A stretch of DNA of 64,000 bases from Medakamo hakoo (taxonomy: Eukaryota; Chlorophyta; Trebouxiophyceae; Coccomyxaceae): the NCBI GenBank assembly GCA_026636295.1, contig CP089451.1, positions 372,001 through 436,000 of the forward strand, written 5' to 3'. The notes below the pieces were generated by a model. That model was not told the DNA's origin. It saw nothing but the letters and a program-made list of their open reading frames with translations, and did not search any database. The position numbers were made by a program, and so were the translations under genes. This document shows, one piece after another, positions 30,596 through 41,331 of this stretch. Position 1 is the first letter of the stretch, and the number at the start of each line of letters is the position of its first letter.

Positions 30596-30683
30596 TGAGG
30601 CGCGGACGGCCTGGCGTGGACGGCCCCCGCGCGCTCCACTAGAAAATTTCTCGCAATGCCGTGCGGCCATCTAAACAACAACG

Positions 30684-31730
30684 CTACCCGACCACCATCG
30701 CCCCACCTCCGCCGTTCCCCGTGTCCGCCGCCGCCACCGCTTCATCCACGCCCCGCAAAAGCGCCGGCCCAGTTCGCCGCACCATCGCCAGCACCGCCCC
30801 TAAGCACGCCGGGCTCAGGCCGCCACTCCCGCCCAACACGCACCCGCGCACGTTGCCACTCCCGTCCACCGCCACGGCCGCGGCGACGCCCGCGGCCGCC
30901 ACTTCCGCCGCCGTCGGGTCGACCACAATGTGGGACTGAGGGCGGGCGCCACCATCCACAGGCCAGTCCGCGACGGCCACCGTGATCAGGGCGGGAACGC
31001 GCGACGCGTCCAGGCGGGTGGCGGCCCTCAAATCGTCGTCGACCTCCACCTCTGGCGGCCCGCCCCCCTCCCCGCCACCGCCGCCTGACACGGTCGCCGC
31101 CGGGATGCGGGCGACGGCCAACGCAGCCCGGGCGGCTAGGGAGGCCGCTAAAACCTCACCACCATCGGCCGCCAGCAGCAGCACACGGACGGACAGGCGC
31201 CAGGCGACGGCGCCGGGCGCGAGGCAGAGGGAGGCCAGGTCGAGGGCGGGCGTGCCGCCGACCAAGGCCCGTTCCAGGGAGCGGGACAAGGCGGCAGCCG
31301 CGTCGGAGGCGGCGGCGCCCTGCAGGCTGGGTCCCACGCACGGCGAGACTTCGGTGTCGACGACGAGCGTGCCGGCGTCCGGGGTGGACGGGTCGGGCGA
31401 GGACAGTTCGACCTGTCGCGACGAGAAGGGTGTGGGATGGGAAGGAGGGCAGGTGAGGCGACGGCGACGGCTAGGGGGCATGCGAAGGGGAGAGAAAAAA
31501 CGCCCGTGCCTCCTCCCTCGCCGCACCTGGACCGCCACGACCACGTGCGTCCCACCCAGGCGGACCTCAGCCGACCCGGCGGCTGCTGGCAGGCCGCCGA
31601 CGCCCAGTTCGACGCGGCGCAGGTCGGAGGGCGAGCGCCCGTCGGCCCGCACGCCGTCGGCGAAACCGCCGGCCGTCCAGACCCGTTCTGCGGCCGAGGT
31701 GAGGGGGATGGCCAGCGCTGCGGATGCCAT
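30684..31730 (-). CDS. RRP42: Exosome subunit RRP42/EXOSC7 (RNase PH-like)
   Basis: Ring subunit of the RNA exosome. Exons 31730-31527 and 31412-30684 (phase 0) encode 310 residues (human 291). Seen: GVRADGRSPSDLRRVELGVGGLPAAAGSAEVRLGGTHVVVAVQ, VVDTEVSPCVGPSLQ, LSRSLERALVGG, LDLASLCLAPGAVAWRLSVRVLLLAADGG and AARAALAVARIP, all diagnostic for the RNase PH fold of the RRP42/RRP45 group. Position of the insertions favours RRP42. These subunits are catalytically inert in eukaryotes. The next gene on the same strand starts 88 nt (or 13 nt) after this stop. Confidence 0.88.
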   Translation of the reverse strand: MASAALAIPLTSAAERVWTAGGFADGVRADGRSPSDLRRVELGVGGLPAAAGSAEVRLGGTHVVVAVQVRRGRRHGRFFSPLRMPPSRRRRLTCPPSHPTPFSSRQVELSSPDPSTPDAGTLVVDTEVSPCVGPSLQGAAASDAAAALSRSLERALVGGTPALDLASLCLAPGAVAWRLSVRVLLLAADGGEVLAASLAARAALAVARIPAATVSGGGGGEGGGPPEVEVDDDLRAATRLDASRVPALITVAVADWPVDGGARPQSHIVVDPTAAEVAAAGVAAAVAVDGSGNVRGCVLGGSGGLSPACLGAVLAMVRRTGPALLRGVDEAVAAADTGNGGGGAMVVG

Positions 31731-31889
31731 TTGAGCCTCTTTCGAGTTGACGGCTCAAAGCCGCGGCCCCGTGCGCCTTGCTTTCCGTCCACTGTACAGT
31801 GGACGAGAACGAGCGAGTGAGGGAGCGCAGAGGGGGGGGGATTGAAAGAAAAACACGCTTCGCTTTCTAACTTCTACACACTCCCCTCC

Positions 31890-32330
31890 TCACTCGATCA
31901 CGGGCAGGCGGCGCTGACGCGTGGACGGCGACCCGGCGCCCGAACCGGAGGGGGCGTCGTCGTCCGGCTCGGCGGCGCCTTGGTCCGCTGCTCCGCCATC
32001 ATCGTCTTTTTTCGTTGCGGCGGCGACTTGTTTCGCGGGCAGCCAGGTCAGCGGGTCCTTGTTGAAGGCCGGCCAATCGGGGATGACGACCGCAGCTGTC
32101 AGGGCAACGCCCACGCCGTAGATCTGTGCGGGGTGGGTGGGGTGGAACAGCGTCAAAAAGGGGGCGCGGTCGAGCGCGCTTTTTTTCCTTGTTTCGAGTG
32201 CGCGGGCGCGCACCTTCATCATCAACAAGAAATCCTGCGTCGCGAAGCCGGCCAGGAAGGCGACGACGGCCAAGGCGACGACCGCGTAGAGCGTGATCGC
32301 TTCCGCGCGGCGTTGGCCGACCCAGTCCAT
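31890..32330 (-). CDS. SPCS1: Signal peptidase complex subunit 1 (SPC12)
   Basis: Small ER membrane subunit of the signal peptidase. Exons 32330-32214 and 32123-31890 (phase 0) encode 116 residues. Seen: MDWVGQRRAEAITLYAVVAL, a first span, FLLMMK joined to IYGVGVALTAAVVIPDWPAF, then NKDPLTWLP. The MDWxGQ start, two short spans and the P-x-WP-x-FN motif are diagnostic. The acidic/Ser-rich tail after residue 78 is longer than usual. Confidence 0.92.
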   Translation of the reverse strand: MDWVGQRRAEAITLYAVVALAVVAFLAGFATQDFLLMMKVRARALETRKKSALDRAPFLTLFHPTHPAQIYGVGVALTAAVVIPDWPAFNKDPLTWLPAKQVAAATKKDDDGGAADQGAAEPDDDAPSGSGAGSPSTRQRRLPVIE

Positions 32331-32512
32331 GGCGTTTTGCTTGGCGCGGTGCGGACGGAACGGAGAAAAAGAGGTGTGAATGTGTGTGGGGGCGTGGGGC
32401 GCGCGCGCGCCCGTCCGTCTTCAGTCACTCTCCCCCGCCGCCATCAACCACTCCGTCCGCCCCCCACAACACGGGGACGTCCACCCGGAGGCGGCGGCGG
32501 TGGCCGACCCCA

Positions 32513-35500
32513 ATGCGCCCGCCCTGGCCCGGCCGCTACCCAGGCCTCGTCCTCGTGCTCCTCGCGGCTGCCGCCGCCACCCCGGCCTCGGCGCAGCAGC
32601 AAGCGCAGCCGTGGCGGCCCGCCCCGCTGCGCGCGGCGCCCCTGGCCGCGTCCGTCACGCCGGGCGGCGGCCTCCTCCTGTCCGCCCGCCTCATCACCTG
32701 GGACGGCTGGTTCAAGGATGAGTACACGCTGCCAGCGGGTGAGCGTGTGGGGGCGGCGGTGTTGGGTGCGGTCGGCCGGCCGCCGGGCCCCCGCGCCCGC
32801 CCTCACCAGTCGGGAAGTCACACCCACCAACCCACCCGCCCGCCCTCTCTTTCCGTCCGTCCCCAGGCACCAAACTCCGCGACGCGGCCGGCGCGCAGTG
32901 GGCCCTGTCCCGCGACATCGCGCTGACCCTGGCCCCGCCCACACCTGAAGACGTCGACCGCATTCGTTGCGTTGTCAGTGTTTTTTTTTCTTAGGGGGGG
33001 GAGGGCGCACGTCCCCTCTCTGTCCCTCCGCTCTCACGCCCCCGCCCCACACCCCCGGCTCGCACCCCACCCCAGCCCTGGCCTACAACCCGGACACGTC
33101 CGGCGCGCGCGGCTTTCTCGTCCGCGGCGGCCACGAAGTCCCCGCCCCGGCCTGCGACCCGCTGTTCGAGGGGCCGGGCGGGTGCCCGTGCGGCGAGGCG
33201 CCGCGCGCCTTTGCCCCCGACGAAGACGGCGGCCCGTCCGGCGGCCTGCACGCCTGCCGGGAGATGGCCCTCATCCGGGCGGCGCTCTTCACGCTGGGCG
33301 CGGCCGTGGTCGTGGGCGGCGGGCCGGCCGGGGGCCCGGCCCTGGCCAACGCGAGCCTGGCCCTGGCGCCGTGGACGCCTGGCGGGTCGTCGGCGGCCTC
33401 GACCTCGACGGGCGCGACAGCTGGCGCCGCCGGGCCCGTCCTGCTGTCCGCCTTCGCCAACGTCACGGATATGGGCCCGACGACCAACCGCCGGCTGTCG
33501 CACTCCACCTCGCACTGGTGCGCGCCGCTCGACGCGCCGGCGGCGCCCGGCTTCCTCGTCCCCCCGCTCTCCCTCTTCCCCTTCCGCCTGGCCCAGGCCG
33601 CCCGCTTTGGGCCGCCGCCGCCGGCGAACCTCATTGGCATGAACGCGACGGGTTGGGGGCTGTGCTACGCGGAGCGGGGGTGTGCGGCGGCGCCGGGCGG
33701 GGCGGTCCCGCCGTACGCGCCGGGCAACTGCACGGCCGTCGGCGTGACCGACGTGGCGGCGCCGTCGGCCGTCGCGCTCGGCGCGCCCGGCGACCAGTGG
33801 GCGGCGTACCGGCCCCGCACCTTTGCGGCCATGCTGGCGCTGGCGGGCGGCAACTGCAGCCACCTGGGCAATGGGGTCGACCCGGTCAGCGGCGAAATCC
33901 TGGTGGGCATGGCGTGCCGGTACCCGGCGGCCGGGCCGCAGCGCCTCAACGTGAACGTGTCGCTGAGCGCGGGCGCCGCGGGCCTGGAGGCGGGGGCGAC
34001 GGCCGCGTCCCTGCTGGGCGCGGGCGAGGTGGGCGGCACCTGGGCGCCCAGCGGCGGCGGCGGCACGCTCCGCCTCATCCTGGCCAACGCCGGCACCGCG
34101 ACGGGCGGCGTGGGCGCGTCCCTGGAAGGGTGCTGCCAGGGCCCGGCCGGCGGCGGCGGCGGCGGGGTGGACGCGTGCGTGCCCGGCGCCGACCCGGCGG
34201 GCACCGTGTCCGCCGCCATCGTCTCGCCGCCGTCGCCCTCCGTCGTCCTGGCCCCTGGCGCGGCCGCGACCTTTGACGTGGCGGTGAGCGGTGCCGAGCC
34301 GGGCGCGGGCGGCGCGTGTTCCGTCGGCTTGAGCGTCGATGGCGTCGCGACCGGGGAGAGCGTCGTGGTCGGCTGGGTCGCGCCGGCCGCGCCGCCGCCG
34401 ACGACGACGACGACGACGGCACCGCCGACGACGACGACGACCACCACCACCACCACCGCGCCACCCGCAATGACGACGATGCCCGTCGCCCCTCCTCCTC
34501 CTCCTCCTCCTCCACCGCCGACGACGGCGCCCGCTGAAATGACGACGCTGCCCCCTCCAAACACAACCGCGGCGGTGGTCGCGCCGCCGCCGCCGCCGCC
34601 TCCCACGCCCGCGGACACTGCAACACCGGCCGCCACTGAGGCACCCACACCACCTGTGACGACGGCAAACGCAGCCACGCCTAGTCCCACGCCGAGCGAG
34701 ACGACGGCGGTGGCGGCGGCAACGACGCCCGGCGCGACGCTGCTGCCACCGCCACCACCGCCACCACCACCACCACCCTTAACCCAGACGGAGAGCGCGA
34801 GCCCCTCGCCCACGGCGGCCGCACCGACGCAGCCGCCCACGCCGCCGCCCACCACGGTGGTGGAGGCCACGCCCTCGCCTCCTCCTGCTGTCCCAACGAC
34901 GACGGCCGCGGCGCTGCCTCCGCCCCCACCGCCTGCGACAACGGCGGTCGGACCGCCGCCACCCCCTCCTCCTCCTCCTCCTCCTCCATCCACGACGGCC
35001 GCGGCCGCCACAACGCCGCCGCCACCGCCGCCACCGCCACCGTCACCGTCACCACCGCCGCCACCGCCATCTACAACCTCAAGCCCGGCCGCACCCACCC
35101 CACCCCCCGCGGTCGGCGTGCCCGTCCTGGCCTTCACGGCTTCCTTTCCCGGCCTCGCACCGGCGGCAGCGGGGCCTGACTTCCAGCTCAGGAACGTTGT
35201 GAAACTCGTTTGGCTGGGCGTGGGAAGGGGGAGGCGGGGGCAGAGAAAAACACAAACACGCCACCCCACCCCAACCCACTCCATCCCCCTTCCCCCTCTG
35301 TTCCGTCCACAGCAGGTTCCGGGCCGCCGTCGCGGCGGCCGCGGGCGTCACCCTGCCGTCCGTCGTCATCACCATGGCGTCCGCCGGCATCACCATCGCG
35401 GATGCGGCCGCGCCGGCCATGCGCGCGGTCACGCCCACCCTGGCGGCCGAAGTGCGGTTTCCTCCGTCCACCACGCCCGCGCTCGCCGCCGCGTTCGGCG

Positions 35501-36720
35501 CCGCCCTCGCCGCCCAGGGCGCCGGCCTGCTCACGGCCGTCGATCCGGGTCTGGTCACAGACTACGGCCCCGTGGCCGTCACGTCCGTCGCGCCCGCGGC
35601 CCTGGTGGCGGCCGGCCCGCCGCCGCCACCGCCGGCGACGACGACGGCCGCCGCGGCTGCGACGACCACGCCTGCTCCACCGCCACCGCCACCGCCGCCG
35701 CCGCCGCCGCCCACCACCACTCCCGCTCCAACGCTGGACTGTCCGTTTGGCCTGCCCGACTGCTCCGGCCACGGCACGCCCGCCCCGCCCTGCACGTGCG
35801 CCTGCGAGCCGGGCTGGGTGACGTCCCCGGCCCAGGACCTGGCGGCCTTTCGCTTTTGCGCCGTCAACGCCAGCCTCGGCGGCGGCGACGGGACGGGCGG
35901 GCCGGCGCCGCCGCCCTCCCCACCGGCCGGCGCCCCGCCCCCGCCCCCGCCCTCCACCATGAGCAAGCTGGCCCAACTGTTTTTCCAGCTGAAAAATCTG
36001 TCGACCAAACAGTGGTTGGTGGCGCTGGGTGGGGTGGCCGTGTTGGGCGGCGCCGCCTACTGCGCGGTGCGCCTGTGCCTGAGGTGCGGGGCGTGCGGGT
36101 TGTGCGCGCGTGGGCTGGGCGCCTGCTGCTGCGCGGGGGGCGGGGGCGGGAGGGCGCGCCGGGCCAGGGCCCGAAAGGACGAGGGCCGGCGCGCGCCGTC
36201 GTCGAGTTCGGACGACGACGGCTCAGACACGCCCCCCGCCCGTCGGCACCCTGCGTCCAGCGACGGCTCGGAGCGCTCGGACGAGGAGCGGGCCCGGCGG
36301 GCGCCCGCGGCTCCACACCCCCGCCGCCGCCGGTCGTCCCTGGCCGACGTCGGGCGGGCCCTGGGCGGGCGCGTCGCGCGCGGCATGCGGAGGGGGCAGG
36401 CGCCGCCGCCGCCGCCGCCGCCTCCACCCCCGCCGCCACGCGCCGCGAGGCGCGCGCCTCCACCCCGACTCTTTGAGGAGGTGGAGCAGGACGAGGAAGA
36501 GGGCGACGTGGAGCCGACGTACGCGTCCGGCCGTAAGGGCGGCGACGGCTCGTCGTCCGCGCCCAACCTCGCGGCGCTGGTCGCCGCGCTGCAGGCTGGT
36601 GGAGGTGGGGGCGGGGGTGGTGGAGGCGACGCCAGGAGTCGGGGGCTGTCGCCCGTGCCGACGATCGACGCGTCGACGGCGGCGCTGCTGCGGCACCTGG
36701 CCTCGGGCGGGAGCGGGTAG
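32513..36720 (+). CDS. Large type I cell-surface protein with Pro/Thr-rich stalks and EGF-like motif
   Basis: Unrecognised as a whole. Exons proposed: 32513-32738, 32867-32977, 33076 to about 35185, and about 35316-36720, roughly 1,283 residues. Seen: a signal peptide (GLVLVLLAAAAATPASAQ); an ectodomain of about 450 residues with paired cysteines (CDPLFEGPGGCPCG, GNCSHLGNG, LEGCCQ) and N-glycosylation sites; a Thr/Pro-rich stalk of about 220 residues; a module FRAAVAAAAGVTLPSVVIT...VRFPPSTTPA of a type common in algal extracellular proteins; an EGF-like CSGHG...CTCACEPGW; a membrane span (WLVALGGVAVLGGAAYCAV) followed by a cysteine-rich, probably palmitoylated stretch; and a cytosolic tail rich in Ser/Asp/Pro. 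The third intron does not fit GT-AG in phase (see findings). Inference: receptor or wall-linked surface protein. Confidence 0.7.
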
Positions 36721-36797
36721 AAAGAGGGGAGTTTAGAGCGCCGTGAAAAAAAGAGAGAGAACAGCAGCCTGCAACACACACACACACGCCTCGCCCC

Positions 36798-39700
36798 CTA
36801 AGCATCCCCGCAGACCGCGCACACCCACCGCCCGCCCCCACCCGCCCGCCGGCCCACGCACCGGGCGTGTGCGGCCGCCGGACAGTGGGCACACCCCAGC
36901 AGTGGGGGGTCGCCGTCCCCCACACCCCGCCCGCACAGCCCGCACGCGGCGTCGTGGCCGCCGCCGTCGCTGCCTGCACCACCACTCTCGTCGTCGCCGT
37001 CGCCGTCGTCCAGGAACGAGTCGTCGCGGTCGTACGTGTCCTGCGTGTCGCGCACGCCCGCGCCCGGCGTGTCCGCCTCGATGGACACGCCGTGGAGGCG
37101 GTCACCGCGGGCCGCGGCGGGGCGGGGACCGCCCGCCGCGACGGCGGCGGCGGCGGCGACCATGGCGGCGACGCGTGCGCCACGCAGCCCGCGCGCGCCG
37201 TCGAGCCCTCCCGTGCCGGGCGTGCCGTCCGCGGCGCGGACCAAGGCCAGCTGGGACGCGTAGCCCGCCCCGCCGCCACCGCCCGTCGCGTCCGTGGCCG
37301 GGCAGGGCTGGGAGCCGTCGTCGACAAAGGACGACTCAAACGAGTCGTCGTCGTCGTCGTCGTCGTCGTCGCCCGACCCGCCACCGCCCTCGCTCCCGCC
37401 GTCTTCGTCCGACGCTTCCTCGTCCACGAACGCGGCGGCGGCGCCACGGCCCGGGCGGCGACGGGGGCGGCGCACCACCTGGGCCTCGGGCGTCGCGTCG
37501 CTGCCGCCGCCGTCGCCGTCGTCGTCCAGGGCCAGGCGGCGCGGTGGGCCGCCGGCGCCCACGCGGCGCACGCGTTTGGCCGCGCGCCGCGCGCCGCCCG
37601 CAGCGGCGCCGCCGCCGCCAGACGGCAGCCCGCCGGACGACAGTAGGCGGCGGCGCACGGCGGCGGCGGCGGTGGCGGCGCCCGTGGATGGAGGCGGGCC
37701 GCCGGGCGGGCCGGCAGGCCGGGGCGTGGAGTCGTCGTGCAGGACGCGGCGGCCGCACCCGCCGCCTCCGGCGCACGGCGGCGGCGGGCGGGGTGGCAGC
37801 AGCCCACTCCCGGCGCCCGTCCCGCCGCCCGTGCTCGCCGGCCCGCCGTCGTACGCCTCCCACCCGGCCAGCGCCGCCGCGCCGTACGGGTCGTCGTCGT
37901 CGTCCTCACCGAAAGCCCAGGCGGCGGCCGGGCTGTCGCCTGCCTCGGGCGGTGGTGGCGGCAGGGCGTGCGACCCGTGCGGCGCGCCCCCGCCACTCTG
38001 TTTCTTGCCCGACACCGTCAGCTGAGTGAGCCGGGCGCTGACGTCATCCGCGGCTGCCGCGTCTGACTGCTGCTGACGCTGCTGGACGGGCACCAACGGC
38101 GACCGGGCGGGCGGCGGCGTGATGGTCAGGAGCGGCGGGCCGCCCCTTCCCCCGCCACCCCCTCCGCCGCCGCCGGGCGGGGGGCCGACGGACAGGAAGC
38201 GGCCCGAGTCCGCCGGGAAAAGCAGGCCGGGCGGCGGCGGCGGCGGCGCGGACGGCGCCGTGCTGCCCGTGACTGCGGCGGCGGCGCGCGCAGGCGCGGG
38301 GCGGGCGTCAGGCGCCGGCCGGGCCCGCCGTGGCGGCGGCGGCGCCTTGGCCGCCGCCGCCGGCGCGGGGTGCGGCCCCGACGGCATCCCGACCGCGGCC
38401 GCCGCCTCCACCTCCGCCCCAGGACTCGCCACGTCCACGCGCACCGGCACAAACTCCCGCGGCAGCATGCGCGGCGCGCGCTGGGCCAGGCGGAAAGCTT
38501 GCGACCGCAAGGCCGCCTGCAGCTCCGCCGCCGCCGCCAACCCGGCGCGGTGCGCTTCCACCTCCCGCCCAGCCGAGAGCAGGTGGACGACGCGGCCCGG
38601 CCGGCCGCGCCCGGTCCGCCCCGTCCGCTGCACGCCGCGCACGGGCGACGCGGCCGCGTCCCAGCACACGCACAGGTCGACTTGTGGGACGTCCAACCCC
38701 TCTTCCCCGATGCACGTGGCGACCAGCACCGGAAAGGCGCCGTCCCGGAAGGCCTGGAGGACGGCCCGCTGCTCCTTTTGGCTCATGCCAGGCGCTGCTG
38801 TGCCGCCGCCGGACCCGCGGCCGCCGCGGCCGGGGCCGGCTGCCGCGCCCGACCCCGATCCGCCCGCACTGCTCGCGCCCTGGCCAATGAACGGCCGGGC
38901 CCCGCCCCAGGGCCCCGCCACGGCCGGCGAGGAGAGGGCGGACACGATGGCGGCCACGCGCTCGCGCAGGGTCGTGAAAACGATGACCTTTGAGGTGGGG
39001 TGGGGCGGTCCGCCGGCGCGTCCGCCGCCGGCCGCGTCGCCGCCGGCGGCGCACTCGGCCAGGTGGCGGGTCACGATGTCGACGAGGGCGACCATCTTGG
39101 GCTCGCCCGCCGCGGCCAGCCGGGCCAGGCCGGCCCGGAAGTCGGCAAGCGCGGCGCGCGCGGACGGCGGCGCGCACGCCGGCAGGTCCGCGGCCGCCAT
39201 GGCCTCCGCGCCCGCCGCCGCGCCGGCGGACGCGACCGCCTCTTGCGCGCCCGCCACCGCCGCGCCCGCCCGCAGCCAGGCGGCCTGGGCCTCGGCACCG
39301 GGGTGGGCCGGGTCGACGTGGCTCAACGCGCCCGTGCAGTCGGCCCGCGTCAGGCGGGCCGCGTCGAGCGTGCGCAGGCCCAGGGACGCCGCGTCTCCGC
39401 CGGCCGCGGCTGCCGCCCCTTCCACCACCCGGCGCAAGGCGCGCTCGCCCGCCGACCGCACGCCCGCGGCCAGGGCGTGCGTCGCGGCCGGGCTGACGAC
39501 GACCACCTCGGACGACACGGCGTGGGTGTACGGCGCGAGGTCCGGGTCGCCCTCACCCCGGTGCTCTATGCGGGCGCACCCCAGGACGTCGATGACGGCT
39601 TGGACGGCCTCCCGGTTGGCGCCCGGCGTCGCGCTCAGCCCCACCGTCCGGAACTTGGCGCCCGCGCCCACCATTTTCCTCAGGGCTTGCGCGCCGTCCG

Positions 39701-40764
39701 ACTTGCCGACACACCGGTGGCACTCGTCGACGATGAGCGCGACGACGCTCTCGAACGGGCACGCGCCCAGGCAGACGTCGTTTTTAAAGGCTTGGGGCGT
39801 CGTGAAGACGACACGGACGCTGGAAGGTGTGGGTGGGTGGGTGGGTGGGTGGGTGGGTGGGTGGGTGGTGGTGGGGTGGGGTGGGGTGGGCGGGGGCGGA
39901 TGAGAGAGAGAGCGTGAATGTGGCCCTGGCTGCCCAGGGCCACATTCTGATGGATGCATGGATGGATGGGACAGGCAGCAAGAAAAAAACGAACGACGCA
40001 CCTGGGGTCGGCCCACGCGGCCGCCCGGGCTTCCGGGCTGGCCAGCGTCGTCGAGCACCCGCCTCCTCCACCACCACCGCCAGACCCGCCAATCATTTCG
40101 CGGACGCAGGCCGGCGGCAGCAGCGCGGGGCCCATCGCCGCCAGGCACGCGGCCGCTTGCTGCGCCACGAGCGGGCGGGTGGGCGCCGTGAACACCACCT
40201 TGCCCGCCGGGAACCAGCGGATGAAGTTGGCGGCGACCGCGCCGCCGACGACGGTCTTGCCCAAGCCCGTGGGCAGGCACACGAGCGTGTTGTGGAGGAG
40301 GGCCGTGCGCGTGGCGGCCAGCTGGTAGGGCCGGGGGGGGAGGTGGGCCGGGTACACCCAGGCCCGCGCGGCGGCCCGGTCCAGGGTGACGGGCGGCATG
40401 AGCCAGGGGAGGGGGACGAGGTCCGGCGGGGCGGACAGCAGGCGGGCGGCGGTGGACGGGGAGGCGGGCGGCGGGATGGAGGGCGGGGGTGGAGGCGGTT
40501 GCGCCGGCGCGGGCGGTGGAGGAGGAGGGGCGGGCTCGGCCCGCGGTGGCGGCGCCGCCTTCGCCTGCCCGCGAGCCGCCAGGGCCGCCGCTTCTAGGGC
40601 CTCCAGGGCGCCGATGTCCTGCGGGTGTGAGGGGGTGGGGGCGGCGTGGGCAACACGCAACACGCATGCGCTGCGCACGAAGTGCGGCACGGCCGTAGCA
40701 AAAATGGCGCGGCAGGGGGCCTCAACGACGCCGGAGCCCGTACCAGGTCGTCGTCAGAGTCCAT
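36798..40764 (-). CDS. FANCM: FANCM/Mph1-type DNA helicase with C-terminal PHD finger
   Basis: SF2 helicase/translocase that remodels stalled forks and D-loops. Exons 40764-40744, 40618-40002 and 39819-36798 (phases 0, 2) encode 1,219 residues. Seen: RPYQLAATRTALLHNTLVCLPTGLGKT (Q motif and Walker A), FTAPTRPLVAQQ, RVVFTTPQAFKNDV, box II VDECH, GLSATPG, then an insertion, SKVIVFTTLRERV, GEEGLDVPQVDLCVCWDA and QRTGRTGRGRPGRV. TGLGKT, TPQ.F.ND and the helical insert are FANCM/Hef-specific. The C-terminal 450 residues are disordered and acidic. The final 48 residues (1172-1219) form C-x2-C-x13-C-x2-C-x4-H-x2-C-x12-C-x2-C, a PHD finger. No ERCC4 nuclease-like domain is seen. Confidence 0.85.
39829..39898 (-). 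repeat. (GGGT)n / GGGGT tract in a FANCM intron
   Basis: About nine GGGT units followed by GTGGG units on the plus strand, inside intron 2 next to its acceptor on the minus strand, where it reads as a C-rich polypyrimidine tract. Confidence 0.9.
39916..39947. repeat. Perfect 14-bp inverted repeat with 4-nt loop
   Basis: Arms GAATGTGGCCCTGG and CCAGGGCCACATTC enclose CTGC. It lies wholly inside FANCM intron 2. Confidence 0.9.
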
Positions 40765-40962
40765 GGCATCCCCTCTATCCGCGGCCAGGAGTGAGGGTGG
40801 TAAAAATGCGGCGCGCGGCTCTGCCGCGACCAGCTGTTGGCGCGGCAAAGCGAACGAAAAAAAAAATAGAGTGCTTTGCCCGGCGCGCTGCGTTTTCACT
40901 TTTCACACACCTCCCAAATTGGCCGCGGCCGGCGCAGAGGGGGTTCCGGGTCGGTTGCTCCG

Positions 40963-41331
40963 ATGGCCGGCCTGACCGGCCTGACCGCACCGCCTCCACC
41001 GCCCGTGACGCGCGCCGCGCCCGCGACCGCCCGCGCGCTCGACTTCCCTGCCTCGTTGGCGGCGCCCGACGTGGCAGCCACCAAGCCCAAAAAGCTCTCC
41101 TCCCTGACGTCCGGCAAGAATGGGGCGGCCGTGACTGGCTGCGCGCGCAAATGCGTGCCGGGTTGCATCCGCGGTGGCGCGGATGGGCCAGGCCTCGGCC
41201 CCGCGGCGCTGCGCCGCGACCCGGTCGTCTTCAGCGAGGGCTTCAGGAGTCGGGAGTCGTGCTTGCGGGAGTGCACGGAAGTGTGTGCGTTGAAGGCAGA
41301 GCGGGGGAGGAAGGCCGGCGCTGGGCAGTAG
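40963..41331 (+). CDS. Conserved green-lineage plastid protein with Cys-rich motif
   Basis: Single exon of 122 residues. Residues 1-45 are Pro/Ala/Thr-rich like a transit peptide. The C-terminal part, CARKCVPGCIRGGADGPGLGP, PVVFSEGFRSRESCL and RECTEVCALK, has the cysteine spacing and the VVF.EGFRSR..CL.EC..IC pattern that I recall from small uncharacterised plastid proteins of land plants. Five cysteines could bind metal or form disulfides; this is inference. It is divergent to FANCM, 198 bp away. Confidence 0.72.
   Translation: MAGLTGLTAPPPPPVTRAAPATARALDFPASLAAPDVAATKPKKLSSLTSGKNGAAVTGCARKCVPGCIRGGADGPGLGPAALRRDPVVFSEGFRSRESCLRECTEVCALKAERGRKAGAGQ

Noticed and set aside
32513-36720. HAP2/GCS1 gamete fusogen identity for the surface protein
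   Set aside because: Signal peptide, cysteine pairs, a CPCG motif and a cysteine/glycine-rich juxtamembrane tail gave that impression, but the HAP2-specific conserved core could not be aligned and the EGF-like motif and stalks do not fit.
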